Assembly: GCA_031216445.1 (NCBI GenBank)
Contig: CM062217.1
Coordinates: 28,400,001-28,464,000 of the forward strand
Length of the DNA stretch: 64,000 bases
Origin: Lateolabrax maculatus
Taxonomy: Eukaryota; Chordata; Actinopteri; Acropomatiformes; Lateolabracidae
Direction of reading: 5' to 3'
Below the pieces are notes generated by a model that was not told where the DNA came from, searched no databases, and worked only from the letters and a program-made list of their open reading frames with translations. This document shows, in pieces, positions 1 to 11,284 of the stretch (the stretch's first letter is position 1; the number at the start of each line of letters is the position of its first letter). The position numbers and the translations under genes are program-made.

Positions 1-546
1 TTTATGAAGGATGGAACACGTATGACTCTACCACGAGATATGAAGCATGACATACTAGAAAAGCTTGCTGAGACGATGTACAGTTTCAAGGCTTACCCTA
101 AAGATGATGACTTCAGCAGTGTTGCAAAAGCACTAATTAGCAAACACCCCTGCCTCACTGAGCCTGGACCACACAGATGGTATGGCTGGAAAAACAGCCT
201 TAAATTATCGCACAAAGCTTCAAAAAGCTGGATGTGAGGATGTAGCAATCAATGGAGGCAAAAGAAGTAAAGGCAACCCAGAAGGAGAATCCTCAAGCAA
301 GAATATCAAACGGCCAAAAAGAGGTGAAGCAAACTACCTACCTAACTTACCTGAAGGACATGATGAAACAAGCCTTGAAAATGCCAGAAAGGTTCTCGTG
401 GAAGAAATGAAGAAGAAACAACCCAATGGCACTCTCATCTCACAAATGATGGACCAATCATTCCCACTACGCAGACAAGAAATTGTAGAAAAGGAACCTG
501 CTGTACAGAACATTGTTGAACGATGGCCAGCACTCTTCACAGACAG
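1..546 (+). pseudogene. SAMD3-like domain of transposon gene, copy 0 (partial)
   Basis: This is the end of the large exon. Two overlapping frames (to 237 and 182-550) carry one ancestral protein, broken by a frameshift near 195-230. The motifs KHDILEKLAETM, SFKAYP, KHPCL, WYGWKNSLK and, in the other frame, NYRTKLQ and RRQEIV match, as I recall them, fish SAMD3-like uncharacterised proteins. The exon ends at the donor CAG|GTAAAC (547-548). The function of this family is not known to me; here it probably belongs to a transposon gene. Confidence 0.65.
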
Positions 547-692
547 GTAAACTATTTTTGTTCTCAACCAATAAAATAATGCCTATCAAAAAGAAATTCA
601 AGGTGTGTGGCTAGAAATCCAAACACACTTGTTGGAATGTTAACACTTCTGCCATCTCTCCATCCCTACCCACCCGTCTCTCTACTTTTCAG

Positions 693-1795
693 GTGTTTGC
701 TGAGTTCAACAGAATCGCAAGTAAGAATCTTGAGGGAGACTTCTTTGAGGCTCTGGACCAGTATACCCCACGTTTCATTGAACTTTTCAAAACAAGAAGG
801 GGAACTGTTGGCCAGAAGCTCAGTGAGCTGATGCAGCACATGAGCTGGATGGTAAGTAGGTTAATTTTGCTTTTGATCTGTGTGATAGTTCATCAATCAA
901 GTTCTAAATGAGATGATCCAGCCCAACCTATTCTATTTCCTGTCTGACTTGTGCTTGTGCCTTGCAAATTACTCTGTTAACTGGTCTTTTCTCTCTCTGT
1001 GTATCATTAGACACCAGACGTGACAGTACTTCGCTCTGTTGTCCTCAAAGGCATTCCTATTTTACTTGGTGACGACTCCAGTGAATTCTTCAAGACATGC
1101 TCTGTAAGTACTTGCACATAAGAAAAAGTTTGGTCTGCATTAAAATAGAACTATATCTGTGCTGACATAGAAGATGTAATTTTATCTGCACAATATACAA
1201 TATACATTTTGTACAGTGATTGATGTATTTTGTATGGCAATTCCTCCACAGCTAATCTGAGAGGTATTTAAACAGCCAGTAAATAAAAATGAAATTTGCC
1301 ACATAAACGTTGTACACATTAATTAATTGTAAATCTAAGGAGCAGGAGTCCAGGCTGAAAAGTCAGTGTCACTGTTTAAGAATATATGGACCTTGTGGAC
1401 CATAGCTTTAGTTTAATCATACCACATTTATTTTGTTGGTTATATTGTAACAATCCAGTATGAACACATATTTAAAACCATATTCCCTAGCAAATGCTTT
1501 CAACATTAAAAATGAATGTTTAGAAGAGCATAAATTGCCATGCTGAAGAATGTGTGTGTGTGTCTTTGTAGGGTACAGCGAGAGACGAGGCCCTAGAATG
1601 CACATCATCATGGATCATATAAAAAAACTTGCCTCAGGCAGTTTGTCTGTTATTTGGGCTTACATATGCTTTGCATTTGGATTACCCAAAATGCATGGCA
1701 AATACACTCAACTTCATTCAGACTGTGATGCTTGGACTGGCAAAGAAAACCTCCCACCAACACTGTTAACTTTGAAGAACAGTCTACTGGGTTAG
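693..1795 (+). pseudogene. 3' exons of SAMD3-like gene, copy 0, with 100-bp deletion
   Basis: Three exons with good splice sites are visible: 693-851 (53 codons), 1011-1103 (31 codons) and a last exon from 1572 to a TAG at 1793-1795. The first two join in phase 0. Compared with copy 1, the last exon has lost exactly 100 bp after position 1603, which shifts the frame, so this copy is more damaged than its neighbours. A poly(A) signal AATAAA lies at 2688-2693. Confidence 0.65.
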
Positions 1796-3147
1796 ACCAG
1801 TAAAGAGCCATCAGCTGTCAGATAGCACTTTGTAAATTATGCAGCAGTTAATGTTCTCCTGTTATCAGAGAAAGTTTTATGCTTTCATGCAACTGAGCTG
1901 GCTTGTTTATGATCTCAAAAAAAAAAAAAATTCTATTAAAGTGTACCATGTTATGCTAGTATGCTAATGGTGGAAGTAGCGCCACCTTGTGTTGCAAAGA
2001 GTTGTTAGATAATGTTGTCAGAAAGGAACCTAGCAAGGTTGACCTGTTTACATTTGTGTTTTGGGAAAACTTTTAATTATAGTAGTTATAATGTAGTACA
2101 AATACAAAACCCAAGGAGTGATGTTTTTCTGTGTTGGTTTAAACCTTGGACTGATGCTCGCTTTGGGACACAAAAGCATTTGTTGTACTTTCAGTTTTGA
2201 TCAGAAATGCAATGATTTTGCATGCACTGAAGTCCTGTAATTATCAGGTGTTTACCTGTTTAATATTGTGAGACTGTTACATGCATAGAATTAGCTCACA
2301 AAAATGTGGTTTTATTTTTGCCATGTCCATGTCATGTTCTACAGTCAAATCAAACCACAAGTTTGTTGTTTAGCTGCTGTTTTGTACTTGAATGTACAAG
2401 AAAGTGATACTTGGGAACAGAACACTTGAGGCTGAATAATAGATTTAATGCATATTGTTATTACAATAGCCTAACAGACATAGATCACACTATGAGCAAT
2501 TTTACAACTAGCTTTAAAATACATTAAATATGACAAGAGGATAGAGAACAGTCATTTTATTGTTTATTGTAAGGTTATTACATGAGTGATAAAACACACA
2601 TTTTATATTGGAGAATTGGAATCAAAAGTAACAATAGCGAACATTTATTGTTCAGTCTAGATCTGTCAGTGATGCAATTATTTTTTTAATAAATGTTGTA
2701 ATGCAGCTGAACAAACCCAGTGAGTGTTCTTTTAAAGTATATGTTTGTGGTGTTTTTCCCTTTATTAGGTAATAACAGCTAAAATAGATAAGAAATGGGA
2801 GAAGGACAAGGACCCATTCAAGGAAATTGGTTTGTTTAATTTAACTGAACTGAAATGAACTGAAAAAAAATGAGTGAGTAGTAAGTAGTAGGTATCATAA
2901 TTCTAAGTGGGGTTAAATTAGTATCAAGCAGTCCACACAAAATGAAAAAATTAAGTTAACACTAAGCATGGCTATTAAGTTACATGAACTTTTTTTTTTT
3001 TTTTTTTAGTTGTACTACTTGATTTGGTACTGCACACTTAAAATAAACAAGCTTTTCTAACTCACTATTTTTAAGATTACTTTGCTTAATTTGCAACGAG
3101 TTTGCATACTTTTTTTAAGTAAGGTCAACTAATTAGATTTTACAGTG

Positions 3148-3694
3148 AGTATACGTACACACGTCTCCCGCAGAGCTATGTTGAAAGTCCCTCAATATTC
3201 AGTCGAGTATTGGCTAATGACCTGCAACACCTAGACGTGTCCAGTACAGTACTACAATATGTAGATGATCTCTTGATATGTAGCACCTCCAAAGCTCAAT
3301 GTGCACAAGACTCAGTCTCAGCCCTGATGGCTTTAGAAAAGGGGGCTCACAAGGTGAGTAAAAATAAATTACAGTTTTGCCAGACACAGGTTGAATACTT
3401 AGGTAGACAACTCTGTGGCACTAAATGAGCTATAGTGCCCTCACAAATTGAGGCAGTATCGAAAGCTCCCAAACCACAAACGGTGAGACACATGTCGTCA
3501 TTTCTGCCATCTCAGCTTTACTAGAAGCCATACACCATCCAAAAGTGTTAGCCATCATTAAATGCGTAGCTCATCAAAAAACGAATTCCCTGATAGCTAA
3601 AGGCAACAACTTAGCAGATGAAGCCGCAAAACGCATAGCTACACCCACCTGTATAGGACCACTGCTAGTAGCTGGAGATTGTGAACCACTGACA
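3148..3694 (+). pseudogene. ERV RT downstream half and RNase H end, copy 0
   Basis: The frame opens directly after the transposon. It shows the retroviral RT active-site motif YVDD (in LQYVDDLLIC) and the following thumb region (QVEYLGRQL), then a stop at 3426-3428. A second frame from about 3508 shows the C-terminal end of RNase H (IKCVAHQ, GNNLADEAAK). Most of the RT connection and RNase H is missing between them, so this is an internally deleted, inactive pol of the murine-leukaemia-like type. Confidence 0.8.
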
Positions 3695-3698
3695 AACT

Positions 3699-3749
3699 TA
3701 TATATATATGATATATATATATATATATATATATATGAGCTATATATAT
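3699..3749. repeat. (TA)n microsatellite, copy 0
   Basis: A TA run with one GA interruption lies between the RNase H and integrase remnants. Its length differs in every unit. Confidence 0.9.
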
Positions 3750-4021
3750 GTGCTGCTATGTAATAGCAGCACAACATCAGGCAAGTCCATATGCACATTC
3801 TGTATGGGCAAAAAGGGGGGCAAGTATAATCACTGAAGAAGGTCCATCACATGGGCTATGGCGAAGTGCACATGGACATATTGTCCTCCCAACATCTTTG
3901 GTACAGGTTGCTACACGTAGTGCGCATGGTCAGGACCATTGCACAAGTGGGGAGGTGTTGAGACGCCTTCAAGCAGTCTGGTGGTCACCATTTTTCCGAC
4001 CTGCGTTTGTAGCTGAGACAA
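3750..4021 (+). pseudogene. ERV integrase N-terminal fragment cut at the short junction
   Basis: The frame encodes the zinc-binding part of a retroviral integrase (SAHGQDH, then LRRLQAVWW) and runs to AFVAET. At about 4021/4022 it is joined to intron 2 of the transposon gene of the next copy. The rest of integrase and the LTR are therefore missing from this unit. Confidence 0.75.
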
Positions 4022-4169
4022 TTTTGCAAGGAAGGTTTTTTTCTGTTGCTCTGGTATTTCAAGTCTGATACTGCATGTTAGTCTTTTTGTTTTTTGTTTC
4101 TATTTTGCCGGGCTTGATGCTAAAATGATCTTTTCTTTTCAGATTTTTCAAGAAGACAAAAAACTTCCT

Positions 4170-4901
4170 ATGCAGTGGTTGTGTAAGTACTGCACATTTT
4201 GTGCTGAAAAGAGGTGCTTCTTACTTAAGCATTACCGCTTAAAACACGGGTGCCACACTCGAATATCACCACTACCGTGCCTTTATAAGGAGTGCCTGTG
4301 CACATTTAAATCTTTCAATGCACTCAAAGTCCACTTATCAACATGGCACACTCAAAAGGACCTGGGGAACGTGGGTGAAACTGCTTTCCATTGTCAGCTG
4401 TGTGACTTTGTGGAGCCTTGCACTGGAGCTGACTTTTTTACCCATTTACGAAGACATTTGAAGCTGAAGCAAAAGGTTTCCTGTCCATATCAAGGCTGTA
4501 GCTTTCAGAGCAATGTTTATTCAACCTTTAATGCACATAAAAGCAAAGAACATCAAGACCACAATAAGATGGCATTCAAACCTGAAATTGTGTCACATAA
4601 TGTACTTGAGGTACCTCCACCTAATATAAATATTCAACCTGAGGATAGTGCCCCTGAAACTGATCAGGTTGAGTTTGAGGTTACTGAGCTCAATGAAGAT
4701 GTGGGAGACTTGGAGAGTCAGTTGGAACATAATGTAGCTGCTGTTTTTCTGAAAATGTCATCGATTCTTAACATCTCTGAAAATGCCCTGCAAGAAGTTA
4801 TAGAGCAGATCAACCAAATTTATGTGCTTTCACAGCCATTGTTACATACCTCGGTTGGAAAAATACTAAATCAACATTGTGGAGATGTTGAGGACTCTTA
4901 A
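4170..4901 (+). CDS. Four-C2H2 zinc-finger protein (truncated), copy 1
   Basis: The open frame has 243 codons from ATG 4170. That ATG is preferred to an upstream one because the splice acceptor TTTTCAG (exon starts 4143) lies between them, and in copies with exon 2 an in-frame TAA ends exon 2. Four zinc fingers are visible: C5/C8/H21/H26, C37/C42/H55/H60, C75/C78/H92/H96 and C105/C110/H123/H128. An acidic, helical stretch (about 165-235) follows. Translation ends at TAA 4899-4901, but family-like sequence continues in the same frame beyond it, so this is the N-terminal part of a longer ancestral protein. Such finger sets open a large fish family that I believe is transposon-derived. The finger 1 region reads MQWLCKYC here and in copy 3, and MQWSCKYC in copies 2, 4 and 5. 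Confidence 0.65.
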   Translation: MQWLCKYCTFCAEKRCFLLKHYRLKHGCHTRISPLPCLYKECLCTFKSFNALKVHLSTWHTQKDLGNVGETAFHCQLCDFVEPCTGADFFTHLRRHLKLKQKVSCPYQGCSFQSNVYSTFNAHKSKEHQDHNKMAFKPEIVSHNVLEVPPPNINIQPEDSAPETDQVEFEVTELNEDVGDLESQLEHNVAAVFLKMSSILNISENALQEVIEQINQIYVLSQPLLHTSVGKILNQHCGDVEDS

Positions 4902-6319
4902 GTGAGTGAGATAGCTAAAGTATTTACTGAGAATAATGTATTCCTGAAATTCACTTCTACTAGGGGGTCATTGTCAACCACTAGCAAGCGAACATCATAC
5001 ATTTGAAAAGAATTCTCAGTGGTGACGCCTATTGAGTTTGTCCTAAAAAATGACAGGCAGACAGTTGTGTATATCCCCATACTAAAAATGCTGCAGACAT
5101 TACTAAACAATGGAGAAATTTTAGATAAGGCCATGTCATCTGAGACAAATTTGTCACAAGGATACAGATCTCACAGGGATGGTTACCGGTTTAAAGACAA
5201 TTCTCTCTTGACAGAGGAAGAATTCAGGATTGCTCTTTTCTTGTACATAGATGATTTTGAGGTGGCTAAGCCCTTGGGAACCTCCAGAAAGAAACACAAG
5301 CTGCCATCTACTGGGTACTTGGAAATCTACACCCTAAATATCGCTCCTCTCTTCATTCCATTCAGCTTGCTCTACTCATCATCGCTGAAGATGATATCAG
5401 GAAGTTGACTTTAAATGAGAGACCACAGTCTATTGAAGAATTAAAAGTGCAACTGGTAGATAAACTGTCACTGCAGTATGACTTTAAACTGCAGTATGAA
5501 GATCAAGACTTCCATAATGCCCTCTGCAATTTGACTGAAATAACTGATTTACCTGAAAGAGCTACGCTCAAAATCATCCCTCTTGTGACTCTCCATTTAA
5601 CCGCATTGTCATCACCCACCACAACATCAGACACTGAGTGCAGCACAGCAGACACTGAGATCCTGTCGACAGGAAGAGCATCACCATCGCTAAGACAACA
5701 GTGGCCAGATTTCTTTGACATACCCAATTTCTCAGTTGATGTTGACTATAGACTCAGACAGGCAGATCTTGCCTTTATGAAGGATGGAACACGTATGACT
5801 CTACCACGAGATATGAAGCATGACATACTAGAAAAGCTTGCTGAGACGATGTACAGTTTCAAGGCTTACCCTAAAGATGATGACTTCAGCAGTGTTGCAA
5901 AAGCACTAATTAGCAAACACCCCTGCCTCACTGAGCCTGGACCACACAGATGGTATGGCTGGAAAAACAGCCTTAAATTATCGCACAAAGCTTCAAAAAG
6001 CTGGATGTGAGGATGTAGCAATCAATGGAGGCAAAAGAAGTAAAGGCAACCCAGAAGGAGAATCCTCAAGCAAGAATATCAAACGGCCAAAAAGAGGTGA
6101 AGCAAACTACCTACCTAACTTACCTGAAGGACATGATGAAACAAGCCTTGAAAATGCCAGAAAGGTTCTCGTGGAAGAAATGAAGAAGAAACAACCCAAT
6201 GGCACTCTCATCTCACAAATGATGGACCAATCATTCCCACTACGCAGACAAGAAATTGTAGAAAAGGAACCTGCTGTACAGAACATTGTTGAACGATGGC
6301 CAGCACTCTTCACAGACAG
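4902..6319 (+). pseudogene. Transposase-like remnant joined to SAMD3-like domain, copy 1
   Basis: The large exon continues here but is not translatable as one frame. The frame after the zinc fingers runs on from 4902, has a TGA at 5004-5006, and then gives EFVLKND, YVPI-like and LGTSRKKHKL blocks. Near 5301 it shifts frame; the other frame shows IYWVLGNLHP and then, without a break, the PB1-like/SAMD3-like start LTLNERPQSIEELK (5405 on). A further shift near 5970 separates WYGWKNSLK from NYRTKLQ. The exon ends at CAG|GTAAAC (6320). In the fish family as I remember it, a long transposase core follows YWVLGNL; it is absent here, so I infer an internal deletion fused the two domains. Confidence 0.6.
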
Positions 6320-6465
6320 GTAAACTATTTTTGTTCTCAACCAATAAAATAATACCTATCAAAAAGAAATTCAAGGTGTGTGGCTAGAAATCCAAACACA
6401 CTTGTTGGAATGTTAACACTTCTGCCATCTCTCCATCCCTACCCACCCCTCTCTCTACTTTTCAG

Positions 6466-7668
6466 GTGTTTGCTGAGTTCAACAGAATCGCAAGTAAGAA
6501 TCTTGAGGGAGACTTCTTTGAGGCTCTGGACCAGTATACCCCACGTTTCATTGAACTTTTCAAAACAAGAAGGGGAACTGTTGGCCAGAAGCTCAGTGAG
6601 CTGATGCAGCACATGAGCTGGATGGTAAGTAGGTTAATTTTGCTTTTGATCTGTGTGATAGTTCATCAATCAAGTTCTAAATGAGATGATCCAGCCCAAC
6701 CTATTCTATTTCCTGTCTGACTTGTGCTTGTGCCTTGCAAATTACTCTGTTAACTGGTCTTTTCTCTCTCTGTGTATCATTAGACACCAGACGTGACAGT
6801 ACTTAGCTCTGTTGTCCTCAAAGGCATTCCTATTTTACTTGGTGACGACTCCAGTGAATTCTTCAAGACATGCTCTGTAAGTACTTGCACATAAGAAAAA
6901 GTTTGGTCTGCATTAAAATAGAACTATATCTGTGCTGACATAGAAGATGTAATTTTATCTGCACAATATACAATATACATTTTGTACAGTGATTGATGTA
7001 TTTTGTATGGCAATTCCTCCACAGCTAATCTGAGAGGTATTTAAACAGCCAGTAAATAAAAATGAAATTTGCCACATAAACGTTGTACACATTAATTAAT
7101 TGTAAATCTAAGGAGCAGGAGTCCAGGCTGAAAAGTCAGTGTCACTGTTTAAGAATATATGGACCTTGTGGACCATAGCTTTAGTTTAATCATACCACAT
7201 TTATTTTGTTGGTTATATTGTAACAATCCAGTATGAACACATATTTAAAACCATATTCCCTAGCAAATGCTTTCAACATTAAAAATGAATGTTTAGAAGA
7301 GCATAAATTGCCATGCTGAAGAATGTGTGTGTGTGTCTTTGTAGGGTACAGCGAGAGACGAGGCCCTAGAATGCACTGTCGGTGTGCTGACAGTTGTCAG
7401 TGAAGATAATCCTCATGAGGGTCCAAGTTCAGTAGACCTCCAGCCCATCTCCACTGCCATCATTCTGGAGGGAGGTATCATCATGGATCATATAAAAAAA
7501 CTTGCCTCAGGCAGTTTGTCTGTTATTTGGGCTTACATATGCTTTGCATTTGGATTACCCAAAATGCATGGCAAATACACTCAACTTCATTCAGACTGTG
7601 ATGCTTGGACTGGGAAAGAAAACCTCCCACCAAAACTGTTAACTTTGAAGAACAGTCTACTGGGTTAG
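6466..7668 (+). pseudogene. 3' exons of SAMD3-like gene, copy 1
   Basis: Exons lie at 6466-6624 (VFAEFNRIASKNLE...), 6784-6876 (...LGDDSSEFFKTCS) and 7345-7668 (VGVLTVVSEDNP ... LLTLKNSLLG, stop TAG). The donor at 6320 leaves two bases of a codon while the exon at 6466 begins in phase 0, so plain splicing shifts frame. About 7550-7615 reads more like the family in the neighbouring frame (MANTLNFIQ), suggesting two compensating indels. The poly(A) signal is at 8562-8567. Confidence 0.65.
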
Positions 7669-9021
7669 ACCAGTAAAGAGCCATCAGCTGTCAGATAGCA
7701 CTTTGTAAATTATGCAGCAGTTAATGTTCTCCTGTTATCAGAGAAAGTTTTATGCTTTCATGCAACTGAGCTGGCTTGTTTATGATCTCAAAAAAAAAAA
7801 AAAATTCTATTAAAGTGTACCATGTTATGCTAGTATGCTAATGGTGGAAATAGCGCCACCTTGTGTTGCAAAGAGTTGTTAGATAATGTTGTCAGAAAGG
7901 AACCTAGCAAGGTTGACCTGTTTACATTTGTGTTTTGGGAAAACTTTTAATTATAGTAGTTATAATGTAGTACAAATACAAAACCCAAGGAGTGATGTTT
8001 TTCTGTGTTGGTTTAAACCTTGGACTGATGCTCGCTTTGGGACACAAAAGCATTTGTTGTACTTTCAGTTTTGATCAGAAATGCAATGATTTTGCATGCA
8101 CTGAAGTCCTGTAATTATCAGGTGTTTACCTGTTTAATATTATGAGACTGTTACATGCATAGAATTAGCTCACAAAAATGTGGTTTTATTTTTGCCATGT
8201 CCATGTCATGTTCTACAGTCAAATCAAACCACAAGTTTGTTGTTTAGCTGCTGTTTTGTACTTGAATGTACAAGAAAGTGATACTTGGGAACAGAACACT
8301 TGAGGCTGAATAATAGATTTAATGCATATTGTTATTACAATAGCCTAACAGACATAGATCACACTATGAGCAATTTTACAACTAGCTTTAAAATACATTA
8401 AATATGACAAGAGGATAGAGAACAGTCATTTTATTGTTTATTGTAAGGTTATTACATGAGTGATAAAACACACATTTTATATTGGAGAATTGGAATCAAA
8501 AGTAACAATATCGAACATTTATTGTTCAGTCTAGATCTGTCAGTGATGCAATTATTTTTTTAATAAATGTTGTAATGCAGCTGAACAAACCCAGTGAGTG
8601 TTCTTTTAAAGTATATGTTTGTGGTGTTTTTCCCTTTATTAGGTAATAACAGCTAAAATAGATAAGAAATGGGAGAAGGACAAGGACCCATTCAAGGAAA
8701 TTGGTTTGTTTAATTTAACTGAACTGAAATGAACTGAAAAAAAATGAGTGAGTAGTAAGCAGTAGGTATCATAATTCTAAGTGGGGTTAAATTTGTATCA
8801 AGCAGTCCACACAAAATGAAAAAATTAAGTTAACACTAAGCATGGCTATTAAGTTACATGAACTTTTTTTTTTTTTTTTTTAGTTGTACTACTTGATTTG
8901 GTACTGCACACTTAAAATAAACAAGCTTTTCTAACTCACTATTTTTAAGATTACTTTGCTTAATTTGCAACGAGTTTGCATACTTTTTTTAAGTAAGGTC
9001 AACTAATTAGATTTTACAGTG

Positions 9022-9568
9022 AGTATACGTACACACGTCTCCCGCAGAGCTATGTTGAAAGTCCCTCAATATTCAGTCGAGTATTGGCTAATGACCTGCA
9101 ACACCTAGACGTGTCCAGTACAGTACTACAATATGTAGATGATCTCTTGATATGTAGCACCTCCAAAGCTCAATGTGCACAAGACTCAGTCTCAGCCCTG
9201 ATGGCTTTAGAAAAGGGGCTCACAAGGTGAGTAAAAATAAATTACAGTTTTGCCAGACACAGGTTGAATACTTAGGTAGACAACTCTGTGGCACTAAATG
9301 AGCTATAGCGCCCTCACAAATTGAGGCAGTATAGAAAGCTCCCAAACCACAAACGGTGAGACACATGTCGTCATTTCTGCCATCTCAGCTTTACTAGAAG
9401 CCATACACCATCCAAAAGTGTTAGCCATCATTAAATGCGTAGCTCATCAAAAAACGAATTCCCTGATAGCTAAAGGCAACAACTTAGCAGATGAAGCCGC
9501 AAAACGCATAGCTACACCCACCTGTATAGGACCACTGCTAGTAGCTGGAGATTGTGAACCACTAACAA
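9022..9568 (+). pseudogene. ERV RT downstream half and RNase H end, copy 1
   Basis: Same content as the copy 0 block, but one G is missing in the G-run near 9212, so the frame breaks soon after the YVDD motif. Confidence 0.75.
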
Positions 9569-9570
9569 AC

Positions 9571-9601
9571 TTATATATATATATATATGAGCTATATATA
9601 T
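9571..9601. repeat. (TA)n microsatellite, copy 1
   Basis: This is the shortest version in the array, about 30 bp. Confidence 0.85.
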
Positions 9602-10566
9602 GTGCTGCTATATAATAGCAGCACAACATCAGGCAAGTCCATATGCACATTCTGTATGGGCAAAAAGGGGGGCAAGTATAATCACTGAAGAAAGTCCATC
9701 ACATGGGCTATGGCGAAGTGCACATGGACATATTGTCCTCCCAACATCTTTGGTACAGGTTGCTACACGTAGTGCGCATGGTCAGGACCATTGCACAAGT
9801 GGGGAGGTGTTGAGACGCCTTCAAGCAGTCTGGTGGTCACCATTTTTCCGACCTGCGTTTGTAGCTGAGACAATAAAAAAAGCCCTAAAAATGCTAGGAA
9901 TCAAACAGAAGTTCAGATGTGTGTATCACCCACAGTCACAGAGAGTAGTGGAAAGGGCAAATGGCATGCTAAAAGCAAAACTTGCAAAAATTAGAGCAGA
10001 CAGTCAGTATAAAATCAATTGGGTAGATGCATTGCCACTTGCTTTGATGGCTATACGAACACTAACTAACACTAACACTAAGCTAAGAGACTAGCACATC
10101 TAATACCACACGAGGCACTTACAGGGAGACCGATGCCGGTTCCCTTTTGTAGAGGGCCGTATGCGAGCAATGTGAACGAGAACTAACATGCTACCTACGA
10201 CACCTAACGCAAATACACAAAGCTGTGCTCCAACAGGTAAAAGCTGTGTCTGAGGACAGAGACGCTGACATTCCAGAGCAGCTAAGGAGAGTTGAACCTG
10301 GAGACTGGGTCTACGTAAAGGTGTTCAAACGAAAGTGGGACCAACCAAGGTGAGAAGGACCCTTTAAGGTTATCCTAACTACCCCAACTGCGCTGAAAGT
10401 AGAGGGTAAGAAATGTTGGTTCCATTTAAACCATTGCTGCAGAGCGAGGGATCCAGGTGAGACAGCAAGGGCACAGCACGATCCAGAAAGGGACGGTGAA
10501 GCCTCCCAACTGGAAGATAGACAGCTTCAAGATCCAAGGACAAAGATGATCACAGAGACTGGCTGA
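9602..10566 (+). pseudogene. ERV integrase, internally deleted, long unit 1
   Basis: The first frame (to 10094) joins the zinc-binding domain (SAHGQDH, LRRLQAVWW) straight to the end of the catalytic core (FVAETIKKAL, YHPQSQ, VVERANGML). The glutamate of the DD35E triad (in VVERANG) is present, but the segment that should carry both aspartates is deleted. A degenerate stretch follows, then the C-terminal SH3-like domain (GDWVYVKVFKRKW), broken by TGA at 10351-10353. The product could not catalyse integration. Confidence 0.8.
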
Positions 10567-10816
10567 GAGGAGGAGTACCAGTAAACAACGTAATCACACT
10601 CACGTATATAAAGTCAGCTCAATACAATCAAACATTGACATTAGGACCAGAAGGCATAAAAATAGACACGCATGTGGTTCACAGACAATGCCTAAAAGAA
10701 GGGACAGTGATGGTAGTGGTACAATGTTCACGAAATCAATGCACATAGATAAACCTACACCAAACCATGACAGCTGAAGAAGCAACCAAATTGACCCAAA
10801 TTTAAGTAAAATGAGG

Positions 10817-11268
10817 TGTCTGAGCTGAGAGATGTCTCTCCCATGTGTGTCCAATGTTTAGATACTTGTGTGGATCCAATGTTTAGATACTTGTGTGGGA
10901 AATGTTTAGATAAGCCTATGTCCAAGGTCTGGCTACTTTCATAGATGGGTGCCCCTTGGGGGTTGTTTTCCTAAAGTTCCAAAGAGATGAGATCAGTTTC
11001 AACCTGAACTATAGGTTCCACCTTCCCTTTCTGTAAAATAGCCATGTATGGTTATGAGGTTGGCTCTGAGCCTATCTTGTCACCACACATTAGCTATACC
11101 ATGAGGCTTTAAAAGGTGTAGTTTGAGTGGAAAACGGGGGAGATTCACATTGGCTTCGGATCTTCTCACAGGCAATCCATGGTGCTTGTTTTGACGCTGT
11201 ACTTTTTGTAATAAACCTTTTTATACAACTAAGTCGGTGTCAGCGGAGATTCCTTCATCATCATCACA
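10817..11268 (+). repeat. ERV LTR, long unit 1 (approximate ends)
   Basis: The block follows the end of pol and precedes the gag/RT part. It begins with TGTCTGAG after a purine-rich AAAATGAGG and ends near CATCATCACA. It contains two 25-bp direct repeats beginning CCAATGTTTAGATAC (10851 and 10876), a TATA-like TTTAAAAGG at 11108-11116 and AATAAA at 11210-11215: the promoter and poly(A) layout of an LTR. Only one LTR occurs per unit. About 250 bp between pol and the LTR may be an env remnant; I see no intact frame there. Confidence 0.6.
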
Positions 11269-11284
11269 TCATCGCTACAGAAGA

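Larger units (their letters stand above)
1..3147 (+). mobile_element. CACTG transposon, copy 0 (3' part)
   Basis: This is the right-hand part of the transposon; its left part lies before the window. It ends at CAGTG (3143-3147), the inverse of the CACTG that begins the complete copies, and AGTA follows directly at 3148-3151. It holds the end of the large exon, three 3' exons, a 3' UTR with AATAAA at 2688-2693, and a T-run at about 2991-3008. A possible extra small exon follows the acceptor TTATTAG near 2768, but I do not recognise its product. Confidence 0.8.
4022..9021 (+). mobile_element. CACTG transposon, copy 1 (left end missing)
   Basis: The element starts within its own intron 2 at the short junction and runs to CAGTG at 9017-9021, followed by AGTA. 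It has no left terminal repeat, no exon 1 or 2 and none of the upstream promoter-like sequence. It can be transcribed only by read-through or from an unseen promoter. Confidence 0.75.

Noticed and set aside
5004..5006. TGA as a selenocysteine or readthrough codon in the transposon gene
   Set aside because: No conserved Cys/Sec position is expected there, a TAA and frameshifts also occur, and no SECIS-like hairpin was recognised.
10600..10854. Minus-strand frame between integrase and LTR, repeated in each long unit
   Set aside because: It has no family resemblance, overlaps the LTR start and is repeated only because the unit is repeated.
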